5,786 nt of DNA, from the NCBI GenBank assembly GCA_937894775.1, contig CALAXC010000297.1, forward strand, positions 1-5,786, given 5' to 3'. Below the pieces are notes generated by a model. The model saw only the letters and a program-made list of their open reading frames with translations. It had not been told where the DNA came from and did no database searches. Shown piece after piece: positions 1 to 5,786 of this stretch. A program made the translations under genes and the position numbers. This DNA comes from an uncultured Clostridia bacterium (lineage in GTDB: Bacteria; Bacillota; Clostridia; Oscillospirales; CAG-272). How positions within the stretch are numbered: position 1 is the first letter of the stretch; each line of letters begins with the position of its first letter.

Positions 1-505
1 CAGGTACTCCGGATGAAAAGTCAATCAAACCGACGTTAAGGACTCCAATATACGCCACAAACAGACCGATACCGCCGCCGATCGCGTGCTGAAGGCTGAT
101 GGGAATGGATCGGATGATATGCTTTCTTATCTTCGTTACCGTAATCAGAATGTTAAGCAATCCGCAGATAAACACGATAGAAAGCGCTTGTGCCCATGTA
201 AATCCAAGTCCCGCACAAACGGTGTAGGCAAAAAAGGCATTGATACCCATTCCGGGAGCCTGTGCATAAGGAACGTTGGCAACAAGTCCCATAACAAGTG
301 TGCCGATTACCGATGCAATAATGGTTGCAAGGAATACTGCACCCCACTCCATACCCGCATCTGCAAGGATGCTGGGATTGATAAACAGAATGTAAGCCAT
401 TGCGAAGAATGTGGTAATTCCCGCAACAATCTCGGTTTTTACACTTGAGCCGGATTTTTGTATTCCAAAATAACGTTCTATGAAGTTGTCTTTATAAGTT
501 TTCAT
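1..505 (-). CDS. NCS2/AzgA-family purine (guanine/hypoxanthine/adenine) permease, N-terminal part
   Basis: This is an integral membrane proton-coupled importer of purine bases. The reading frame is open from 505 to the window edge and gives 168 residues; the family is usually about 430-480, so the 3' portion is outside. The protein starts MKTYKDNFIERYFG. It shows AzgA/PbuG-like hallmarks: an entry segment with TTFFAMAYILFINPSIL (about residues 31-47), a hydrophobic span ending in GTLVMGL (68-74), the conserved APGMGINAFFAY (83-94) and AIGGGIGLF (141-149). Start choice: ATG at 505 has GGTGG five bases upstream. An in-frame ATG at 517 would add MVER but has no good ribosome binding site. The gene begins about 19 bases after the STAS gene and is clearly cotranscribed with it and with adenine deaminase, which fits uptake of purine bases. 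Within the family, the choice among guanine, hypoxanthine and adenine cannot be read from this half. Family assignment is confident; exact substrate is not. Confidence 0.93.
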   Translation of the reverse strand, partial: MKTYKDNFIERYFGIQKSGSSVKTEIVAGITTFFAMAYILFINPSILADAGMEWGAVFLATIIASVIGTLVMGLVANVPYAQAPGMGINAFFAYTVCAGLGFTWAQALSIVFICGLLNILITVTKIRKHIIRSIPISLQHAIGGGIGLFVAYIGVLNVGLIDFSSGVP

Positions 506-510
506 TCTTT

Positions 511-515
511 CCACC
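511..515 (-). promoter_or_regulatory. Ribosome binding site of the NCS2 permease
   Basis: GGTGG lies five bases before the ATG at 505. It favours this start over the in-frame ATG at 517, which would place the motif inside the coding region. The stop codon of the STAS gene overlaps an ATG (TAATG at 527-523) that opens only a seven-codon frame ending at 502, so that ATG is not the permease start. Confidence 0.55.
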
Positions 516-524
516 ATGAGTTCA

Positions 525-821
525 TTATTCTATGGTAAGAATGTCGACGAAGCCAGTTACTTCAAAAATCTCATTGATTGTTTCGTTTACGTTCTTAATA
601 ATCATCTCACCCTGCTTGTTCATTATCTTTTGTGCCTGAAGCAGTACTCTGAGTCCTGCAGATGAAAGGTACTCAAGTGCTTCAAAGTTAAGTACAAGTT
701 TTGTTACACCTGAGATTGCACCCATAACTTCTGCTTCAAGTTCGGGTGCGGTTGTTGTGTCAAGTCTGCCTGACACCTTTACATTAAGTTCTGTACCGCT
801 TAAGTTCTTTTCGATAGTCAT
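525..821 (-). CDS. STAS-domain anti-sigma-factor-antagonist-like protein (SpoIIAA/RsbV type)
   Basis: The protein has 98 residues and is a single STAS domain, the usual size for SpoIIAA/RsbV relatives. These cytosolic proteins normally bind an HATPase-type anti-sigma kinase in the unphosphorylated state and are released when a Ser is phosphorylated. Visible features are the N-terminal strand and VSGRLDTTTAPELE (16-29, with Asp21 at the position of the conserved SpoIIAA Asp23), then LVLNFEALEYLSSAGLRVLL (42-61). Ser54 of LSSAGL aligns with the phosphorylated Ser of the DSS/DST-G-L motif; the preceding Asp is replaced by Ser53. The ATG at 821 follows GAAAGAGG at 838-831. It sits 33 bases after adenine deaminase and just before the purine permease. 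No separate anti-sigma kinase or sigma factor gene is nearby; the only HATPase-like partner in view is the tail of the ABC ATPase two genes upstream. Family is confident; partner and role are inferred. Confidence 0.9.
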   Translation of the reverse strand: MTIEKNLSGTELNVKVSGRLDTTTAPELEAEVMGAISGVTKLVLNFEALEYLSSAGLRVLLQAQKIMNKQGEMIIKNVNETINEIFEVTGFVDILTIE

Positions 822-854
822 TATAAATTACCTCTTTCTAAATTATTATTATTT

Positions 855-2543
855 TTAATCGCAGTAAAGCGATATTCTTTCTTGTTTATCTACGTTCACA
901 AGCCCCTGCGTCGTCATTTTGAGTGACGGAATTACAGGCAGACTCACAAACGCCATATTCATAAAAGGTTCGATATTCCTCGACACGCCAAGCTCATACA
1001 CGGCTTTGCGTACATTTTCATTGGCAAGGGCAATTTCCTCGCCTGAAAGATTGGTCATAAGACCTGCTATCGGCAATGCCATGTCGGCAATAATCTTTCC
1101 GGCAGAAACAACTACATTACCACCATTCTTACGGATGTTATTTGCGGCAATCACCATATTCTCGTCATTTGAGCCAATCACAATAATATTGTGTGAATCG
1201 TGAGATACGGAGGATGCAATAGCACCATTTTTTATTCCAATACCCTTAATAAAGCCAAGTCCAATATGACCTGTGTTTTTGTGTCTTTCAATAACCGCGA
1301 GTTTAAGAATATCTCTCGTGGTGTCAATGCCGTTATTCTTGCTCCAATCAATCTCACACACTTGTCCCCCCGTGAGAAGCTGATCGGGGATAATCTCTAT
1401 CACTCGACATTTGTTGCTATTTTCTTCAATGTGAAAATCAGCAATCGTCAATTCTTTTGTATGGAACGAGTTATGTACTGTTTCGCACAGCCCCCCGTCA
1501 ATTTTGGGACGGTCAAACGCTTTCATTTGCCCTCGCTCTACAACCTTTTCTCCCTTTGAATAAACATCTTCAATATCAACTGCATTAAGGTCGTTTAGTA
1601 CAAGAAGATCTGCACGGTAACCGGGAGCAACAGCCCCAACGAATCGCAAACCGAAGCACTGAGCTGCCTGTATCGTAGCCATTTTAATTGCCGTAATAAC
1701 TGATTTCCCGCCTCGGGCGGCAAGACGGATGATATTATCAATATGTCCGTCTCTTATAAGGTCTGCGGGATGACGGTCATCGGTGACAAGAACGCATCTA
1801 TGGCTATAAGCATCATCAAACAATGGCAATAGCTCTGCAAGGTTACGAGCAGCCGTTCCTTGGCGAATCATCACCCATTGACCTTTTCTGATTTTTTCTA
1901 TCGCTTCACCCACATCCGAGCACTCGTGGTCACTCGTAATACCTGCACAAATGTATTTATCAAGTTCTTTTCCTGACAAGAAGGGGGCGTGGCCATCAAT
2001 GACTTTTCCGTGTTCTATTGCATCACCGATTTTGTTATACACATCGCTCGTTCCAAGGAGAACTCCGGGATAGTTCATCATTTCGGCAAGTCCTACAACT
2101 TGCTTGTTTTCGTACAGTGGTCTGATATCGTCCGCCTCAAGCACCGCACCCGATTCATCAAACGGTGTTGCGGGAACGCAGGAAGGCAATGTAAAATAAA
2201 CCGAGAGAGGGATACCGCTACTTGCTTCCATCATATATTTGATGCCATCCATACCGCATACATTGGCAATCTCGTGAGGATCGGCAACGATTGCGGTAGT
2301 TCCGTGAGGCATACACAATCTTGCAAGCTCTGAGGGTGTCAACATCGTGCTTTCAATGTGAATATGACCGTCAATAAATCCAGGGCATATGTACTTTCCT
2401 GTAATATCCTCGGTCATATCCGCATCATCGGGAGAATATGCACCAACACCTACAATTTTATCTTTTTCTATCAGCACGTTCGTTTGCTCAAGCTCGCCTG
2501 TGAACACATTAACGACCGTACCGCCATATAACAATCGTTTCAT
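855..2543 (-). CDS. ade: Adenine deaminase (EC 3.5.4.2)
   Basis: This cytosolic metalloenzyme of the amidohydrolase superfamily hydrolyses adenine to hypoxanthine and ammonia. At 562 residues it is close to the usual 570-590 of bacterial Ade/AdeC. An N-terminal beta-sandwich segment (about 1-50) leads into the TIM barrel. Its metal and catalytic motifs are intact: GFIDGHIHIEST (His60, His62), LAEMMN (Glu154), DGHAP (His185), TSDHE (His206) and TDDRHP (Asp255/Asp256). VGAVAPGYRADLLVL (302-316) is the typical end of the amidohydrolase part. The Ade-specific C-terminal domain follows, with GHIGLGFIKG (425-434), SHDSHN (447-452) and LPIAGLMTN (490-498). The ATG at 2543 follows AGTGAGG at 2555-2549 and begins 23 bases after the ABC ATPase. 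Downstream lie STAS and a purine permease. It can take adenine from DeoD or from import. No truncation or missing key residue was seen. Confidence 0.97.
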   Translation of the reverse strand: MKRLLYGGTVVNVFTGELEQTNVLIEKDKIVGVGAYSPDDADMTEDITGKYICPGFIDGHIHIESTMLTPSELARLCMPHGTTAIVADPHEIANVCGMDGIKYMMEASSGIPLSVYFTLPSCVPATPFDESGAVLEADDIRPLYENKQVVGLAEMMNYPGVLLGTSDVYNKIGDAIEHGKVIDGHAPFLSGKELDKYICAGITSDHECSDVGEAIEKIRKGQWVMIRQGTAARNLAELLPLFDDAYSHRCVLVTDDRHPADLIRDGHIDNIIRLAARGGKSVITAIKMATIQAAQCFGLRFVGAVAPGYRADLLVLNDLNAVDIEDVYSKGEKVVERGQMKAFDRPKIDGGLCETVHNSFHTKELTIADFHIEENSNKCRVIEIIPDQLLTGGQVCEIDWSKNNGIDTTRDILKLAVIERHKNTGHIGLGFIKGIGIKNGAIASSVSHDSHNIIVIGSNDENMVIAANNIRKNGGNVVVSAGKIIADMALPIAGLMTNLSGEEIALANENVRKAVYELGVSRNIEPFMNMAFVSLPVIPSLKMTTQGLVNVDKQERISLYCD

Positions 2544-2566
2544 AAAAACCTCACTTGCCGAAAATT

Positions 2567-3658
2567 CTATTCTTTAATTTCAATTGTTAATACATTATAT
2601 CCGTTTTCAACGCAGTACTTAATATCGGATGCACAGTTCTTAATAAGCATCAGACTCAGTTCGTCCATCTGCTCCGCATCAAGTATATTTCCCTTACACG
2701 CTTTTTCGCGCAAAATAATTTCTTTTTTGCCTGTGGTATCTTCATACGCCACAGTCAAGTTCATCTCGCCATCTCCGCCAATACTTTGCAAACAGGTTAA
2801 AAGTTCTTCCACTACTAATTGAAAACGGTTTGCAGATTTAAGCGGAAATGCATATTTACTACAATAATTGTTGACCTGAACTAAAAGTGTATAAAGATCG
2901 ATATTGCAAACCTCAGACTCGTAGGTATAGGTCTTGAGTTTGCGAACAAAGGTAACTGTTTTTTCTCTTTTGGGATGCTCAAAAAACTCAGCAGGCGGTG
3001 CCTCCTCATAAATTCCTCTGTCAGCAAAGAAGATGATTTTGCTTGCCACACTTTTAGCAAATGCCATTTCGTGGGTTACAATTACACAAGTGAACCCACT
3101 CTTAGCAAGATTTTTAATAACCGCAAGAACCTCATCCACCATTGTAGGATCAAGTGCGCTTGTCGGTTCGTCAAACAGAATGATTTCAGGCTTCATGGCA
3201 AGACAACGGGCAATTGCCACACGCTGTTTCTGTCCGCCCGAAAGCTGATCGGGCATAAAATCTGCTCTCTCTTGCATACCTACCATACGAAGATATTCCA
3301 TACCTTCCTTGATTGCCTGCTCCTTGGGAATCTTATTAACCACCATTGGTGCCTTAATAATGTTTTCAAGTACAGTAAGATGTGAGAACAAATTGAAGTT
3401 CTGATACACCATACCCATTTTACTGCGAATTTTATCAATATCAGCACCGACTGCAGTTATTTCATCACCGTCAATGAAAATCTGACCGGATGAAGGTGTT
3501 TCAAGCATATTGATACACCGAAGGAAAGTTGTCTTTCCGCAACCCGAGTTACCGACAATAACTATCACATCGCCTTTTTCGATAGATTCGTTGACATTCT
3601 CCCAAATAAGATTATCTCCGAAACGCTTGGTAAGATTTTTTATTTCTACAAGACTCAT
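2567..3658 (-). CDS. Polar-amino-acid-type ABC transporter ATPase with a C-terminal degenerate RsbW/HATPase-like domain
   Basis: Residues 1 to about 242 are a complete GlnQ/HisP-type ATPase of an ABC importer: Walker A GNSGCGKTT (36-44), Q-loop Gln86, signature LSGGQKQR (139-146), Walker B IILFDE (159-164), D-loop SALD (167-170) and switch His196. Family members normally end near residue 240-250. Here the frame continues about 115 residues (247-363), and this tail resembles an RsbW/SpoIIAB anti-sigma HATPase. It has a helix like the RsbW N-terminal region (254-272), then FQLVVEELLTC (279-289) in place of the N-box, a beta segment (298-316), and LMLIKNCASDIKYCVENGYN (336-355) in place of the final helix and strand. 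Glu285 matches the N-box Glu, but the Mg-binding Asn is Cys289, and no DxGxG or GLGL glycine motifs remain, so the tail probably does not bind ATP or act as a kinase. The ATG at 3658 is one base after the permease stop. The HATPase assignment is by eye; the ABC part is certain. Confidence 0.9.
   Translation of the reverse strand: MSLVEIKNLTKRFGDNLIWENVNESIEKGDVIVIVGNSGCGKTTFLRCINMLETPSSGQIFIDGDEITAVGADIDKIRSKMGMVYQNFNLFSHLTVLENIIKAPMVVNKIPKEQAIKEGMEYLRMVGMQERADFMPDQLSGGQKQRVAIARCLAMKPEIILFDEPTSALDPTMVDEVLAVIKNLAKSGFTCVIVTHEMAFAKSVASKIIFFADRGIYEEAPPAEFFEHPKREKTVTFVRKLKTYTYESEVCNIDLYTLLVQVNNYCSKYAFPLKSANRFQLVVEELLTCLQSIGGDGEMNLTVAYEDTTGKKEIILREKACKGNILDAEQMDELSLMLIKNCASDIKYCVENGYNVLTIEIKE
2570..2920 (-). 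other. Region encoding the degenerate HATPase (RsbW-like) tail of the ABC ATPase
   Basis: These codons specify residues 247-363 of the preceding ATPase entry, beginning SEVCNIDLYTLLVQVNNYC. The order helix, N-box-like VVEELLT, paired beta strands, then a terminal helix with a closing strand (VLTIEIK) parallels B. subtilis RsbW, whose N-box is SEACTNAVQHA and whose last part is LMETLMDEVRV. The Cys replacing the N-box Asn is the TGT codon at 2794-2792; the Glu retained before it is at 2806-2804. The frame is unbroken from the ABC domain, with no sign of a frameshift join. An alternative is a novel ABC regulatory domain that only looks like RsbW. Structure prediction would separate these. Confidence 0.6.
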
Positions 3659-3659
3659 C

Positions 3660-4298
3660 TTATCTCACCTCCGCCTTTCCAGGATAATCCTTTGCTTTAA
3701 TATGTTTTATCTTTCCTATACGGGTGATAACGAAATCACCGAGTGTTCCAATAACAAAATAACCTGAAATCGAAATCACAATTCCAATTACAGCATCGGA
3801 AATACCATCGGTTACGCTAAGAAATTCACCTACTCCAATAACGGATGCCACACTTGTAATCTGCATACACATCACAAACATTGACATATATACCGGAACA
3901 ATGTTTTCAATTATCTGAGGTAACATAACATGAAAAAATGTTTGAATCTTGTTCATTCCCAACGTGCGAGCCGCTTCAATTTCTCCATTTGCAACGGAAG
4001 AAACACCACCACAGAAAACACCGGTAAGATTTGCTGCAACAAAAAGAGACAGTCCTACAAAAGCAATAAATATAGTTCCTTTATTACGGTCGCCCATAAC
4101 GACTAATGCGAAAAGCATTAACATAACGAGCGGAGGAATCTTAATCACCAAGCCATTATAAATCTTGCATACCGTTCTGACTATTTTGTTTTTAGAGCAA
4201 AAGCCGGCACAAGTTAATGCTCCAATCAAGGATGCTGTTATAAAGCATGCAACAGTCAGAAAAACGGTGATGCCAAGTCCCTTCAATATTTCTACCAT
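3660..4298 (-). CDS. Polar-amino-acid-type ABC transporter permease (HisM/GlnP family)
   Basis: This inner-membrane subunit of an ABC importer has 212 residues, the usual 210-225 for the family. About five hydrophobic spans are visible, near residues 5-33, 50-69, 74-95, 130-155 and 168-192. The cytoplasmic coupling loop that docks on the ATPase is clear: GEIEAARTLGMNKIQTFFHV (105-124), the EAA motif with its conserved Gly114. The N-terminal LGITVFLTV matches the family's opening helix. The usual RGTP-like segment is replaced by KIPPLVMLML (53-62). The ATG at 4298 has GGAGGGGG five bases upstream. The gene starts 14 bases after deoD and ends one base before its ATPase. The family mostly carries polar amino acids; placement among purine genes suggests another cargo or a nitrogen-linked one, but the sequence does not tell. 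No substrate-binding protein is encoded in the window. Confidence 0.93.
   Translation of the reverse strand: MVEILKGLGITVFLTVACFITASLIGALTCAGFCSKNKIVRTVCKIYNGLVIKIPPLVMLMLFALVVMGDRNKGTIFIAFVGLSLFVAANLTGVFCGGVSSVANGEIEAARTLGMNKIQTFFHVMLPQIIENIVPVYMSMFVMCMQITSVASVIGVGEFLSVTDGISDAVIGIVISISGYFVIGTLGDFVITRIGKIKHIKAKDYPGKAEVR
3665..3672 (-). promoter_or_regulatory. Ribosome binding site of the ABC ATPase, inside the permease gene
   Basis: GGAGGTGA ends six bases before the ATG at 3658. It lies within the last codons of the permease, whose TAA is followed by one base and then ATG (TAAGATG). This arrangement supports translational coupling of the two subunits. Confidence 0.75.
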
Positions 4299-4303
4299 CA
4301 GTA

Positions 4304-4311
4304 CCCCCTCC
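4304..4311 (-). promoter_or_regulatory. Ribosome binding site of the ABC permease
   Basis: GGAGGGGG lies in the 14-base gap after the deoD stop, five bases before the ATG at 4298. It is the most G-rich site in the operon and fixes the permease start. Confidence 0.7.
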
Positions 4312-4312
4312 G

Positions 4313-5026
4313 TCAGTCTAACTTTAAGGCGGTTTCAAGTGCCAATGTAATCATTTCACCAAAGGAATTCTGTCTTTCCTCAGCAGTAGTTTCCTCGCCC
4401 GTGATTATGTGATTGGATACGGTACAAATAACAAGGGCGTTTTTGCCAAGACGCGCAGCATTCATATAAAGTGCCGCACCCTCCATCTCTATTGCCATAA
4501 CACCCATCTTTGCCCAGGCGTCGTTTGCCGTTTCGTCATCACCATAGAAAATATCTGACGAAAGAAGGTTGCCCACGTGATATGTTACACCCATTTCTTT
4601 TGCACTTTCAACACAAGCGTCCATCAGTTTGTAGCTACAAAGTGGAGCAAAAGTTCCGGGAAGCTTGTAATTTGCCGCAAAATTGGAATCAGTAGAACAA
4701 CCCATACCGATTACAACATCACGAACATGAATATCGGTATTAAGAGCACCTGCTGAACCAATACGAATAATGTTTTCTACTCCGAAAAACTTGTAAAGCT
4801 CATAAGAATAAATACCCATTGACGGCATTCCCATACCACTCGCCATAACGGACACTCGTTTGCCCTTATATGTACCCGTATAGCCCTGAACGCCTCTGAC
4901 ATTATTTACAAGTACAGCGTTCTCAAGAAAATTTCCAGCGATAAGTTTTGCACGAAGAGGATCGCCGGGCATAAGCACCGTTTTTGCGAAATCCTCCGGT
5001 TTTGCATTTATATGTGCAGTTGCCAT
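4313..5026 (-). CDS. deoD: Purine nucleoside phosphorylase, DeoD type (EC 2.4.2.1), with Asn at the catalytic Asp position
   Basis: This cytosolic enzyme splits purine (deoxy)nucleosides with phosphate to the free base and (deoxy)ribose-1-phosphate. It has 237 residues, against 239 in E. coli DeoD, and aligns from end to end. Conserved residues, counting the start Met: His5 (MATAHINA), Gly21 and Arg25 in MPGDPLRAK, Arg44 in NNVRG, Arg88 and Ser91 in RIGSAGAL, and the ribose-binding EMEGA (Glu180, Met181, Glu182). Arg218 in TTAEERQ is present. The exception is TVSNHI: Asn205 stands where E. coli has Asp204 (TVSDHI), the residue that protonates the base. The codon is AAT at 4414-4412, a single base from an Asp codon. 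ATG at 5026 follows AGAGGTG at 5040-5034, which lies in the last codons and stop of the HD gene. Adenine it releases could pass to the deaminase encoded in the same operon. Confidence 0.96.
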   Translation of the reverse strand: MATAHINAKPEDFAKTVLMPGDPLRAKLIAGNFLENAVLVNNVRGVQGYTGTYKGKRVSVMASGMGMPSMGIYSYELYKFFGVENIIRIGSAGALNTDIHVRDVVIGMGCSTDSNFAANYKLPGTFAPLCSYKLMDACVESAKEMGVTYHVGNLLSSDIFYGDDETANDAWAKMGVMAIEMEGAALYMNAARLGKNALVICTVSNHIITGEETTAEERQNSFGEMITLALETALKLD

Positions 5027-5030
5027 ATTT

Positions 5031-5786
5031 TTACACCTCTACTTCTTTATCATTTAATATCAGTTTTATTGTTTTGCAATCAATTTGAAAATCACTACGT
5101 TTGCTGATTACAGAAAGACAATATTCAAGAGTTTCTTTAACAGTACGGATCGCCTCTATAACTCCATCGGCAATATCCGGTTTATCTGTGTCAGCAATAA
5201 CCACAATATTATCCTCACTAAACTTTAGCGTATGGATAGCCTCGTGCTTGGAAAACTCAAATACATCCTTCTCGCTCATACCCTCCATAGTTTCGGTATC
5301 ATACAGCAAATCAGGGTTTCTGTCCGATGCTATATCAAGCTCATCGCAAAGTCGTATAAGTGCCGCAAGCAAGGCAAGATTCGCTTTGCTTCCGTCACCA
5401 AGTTCGTAATCTGTAGGATAAAGTGCTTCATCCATCAAATCCGTCTTTCTGTGCCCTCGTCCGACCTCAGCAATCGCATCAGCATACCGCTTATTTGGTA
5501 TCTCAAGTATCTCCCAATACTTTTTTACAAACTGTGCTGAAAAATCGTTGTGAAATTTGCGTATCAAATTAGGCTTTGATATTTCAGGATGTTCGTTTAC
5601 ATATCCTCTGAGACCGGATGCATCAATAAATGAGCCAATGTCCTTGTCCGAAACACCCATTCCAATATCATGCAAAGCACACGCCATAAGATATATGTAT
5701 ATCTCGCTTGCATTTAATTTCATAACATTTTCACGAAGCAGTTGGTTTGATATGTTTGTCACACTCAAAGTATGTAGGAGTGTATG
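5031..5786 (-). CDS. HD-domain protein (putative metal-dependent phosphohydrolase), 5' end outside the window
   Basis: The frame is open to the right edge of the window, so the N-terminus is missing. At least 252 residues are visible. Upstream of a TTG at 5768-5766, in-frame codons still read HTLLHT, which fits the first His helix of an HD domain; the TTG is therefore unlikely to be the start. Counting from that TTG as residue 1: His33-Asp34 in MACALHDIGMG, His73 in KFHNDFS, His106 in VGRGHR and Asp142 in LCDELDIASDR. This H...HD...H...H...D set is what an active, metal-binding HD phosphohydrolase needs. The remainder (about 170-245) looks like a mixed alpha/beta tail with no motif I recognise, ending LILNDKEVEV. 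It ends four bases before deoD. Possible substrates are nucleotides or a cyclic or alarmone-type signal; nothing in the sequence decides. More domains may precede it outside the window. Confidence 0.8.
   Translation of the reverse strand, partial: HTLLHTLSVTNISNQLLRENVMKLNASEIYIYLMACALHDIGMGVSDKDIGSFIDASGLRGYVNEHPEISKPNLIRKFHNDFSAQFVKKYWEILEIPNKRYADAIAEVGRGHRKTDLMDEALYPTDYELGDGSKANLALLAALIRLCDELDIASDRNPDLLYDTETMEGMSEKDVFEFSKHEAIHTLKFSEDNIVVIADTDKPDIADGVIEAIRTVKETLEYCLSVISKRSDFQIDCKTIKLILNDKEVEV

Noticed and set aside
153..347. Minus-strand 64-codon frame
   Set aside because: It is an out-of-frame shadow inside the permease coding region, which explains this stretch fully.
86..448. Plus-strand open frame of 120 codons
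   Set aside because: It lies opposite the NCS2 permease, which has clear family motifs in the minus frame. The plus product is rich in Cys, Lys and Asn with no recognisable domain.
502..525. Seven-codon mini-frame starting at the TAATG overlapping the STAS stop, as a leader peptide
   Set aside because: It is very short and has no ribosome binding site of its own that I can identify; chance overlap is simpler.
839..857. AT-rich stretch after the adenine deaminase stop as a terminator or promoter
   Set aside because: There is no hairpin before the A/T run and no convincing -35/-10 pair in the 33-base gap. The STAS ribosome binding site immediately follows, so readthrough is more likely.
919..2333. 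Several plus-strand open frames opposite adenine deaminase
   Set aside because: Adenine deaminase is intact across the whole region; the plus frames have no ribosome binding site or family motif that I can see.
2567..2920. Fusion of the ABC ATPase to its tail as a frameshift or assembly artefact
   Set aside because: The frame is continuous, codon use does not change visibly, and the tail ends neatly 23 bases before the adenine deaminase start.
2975..3385. Plus-strand frames opposite the ABC ATPase
   Set aside because: They overlap the Walker B and signature region of an intact ATPase and look like antisense shadows.

Overview
The window is a run of seven genes, all on the minus strand and transcribed from high to low coordinates. 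Gaps are short (4, 14, 1, 23, 33 and about 19 bases), so it is most likely part of one operon. The DNA is fairly AT-rich, the ribosome binding sites are strong AGGAGG-like sequences, and the protein sequences resemble those of low-GC Firmicutes, most likely an anaerobic, gut-type Clostridia (inference). I saw no promoter, terminator, RNA gene, repeat, mobile element or CRISPR. Both end genes run off the window.

In transcription order: an HD-domain protein with its 5' end missing (5786-5031); DeoD-type purine nucleoside phosphorylase (5026-4313); a polar-amino-acid-type ABC permease (4298-3660); its ATPase, with an extra C-terminal domain of about 115 residues (3658-2567); adenine deaminase (2543-855); a stand-alone STAS protein of the anti-anti-sigma type (821-525); and an NCS2/AzgA purine permease with its 3' end missing (505-1).

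The catalytic core is purine salvage: DeoD releases bases from nucleosides, Ade converts adenine to hypoxanthine plus ammonia, and the NCS2 permease imports purine bases. The unusual part is the regulatory hardware between these genes. The C-terminal extension of the ABC ATPase looks like an RsbW/SpoIIAB-type HATPase whose nucleotide-binding motifs have decayed. The STAS protein two genes downstream is of the family that normally partners such HATPases, and the first gene carries an HD phosphohydrolase-like domain. I propose that the STAS protein docks on the degenerate HATPase tail to control the ABC transporter in response to purine or stress state. This is inference and is untested. No substrate-binding protein for the ABC transporter lies in the window.

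The DeoD protein also has Asn where the family has the catalytic Asp (Asp204 in E. coli numbering), which may alter its base specificity or activity.
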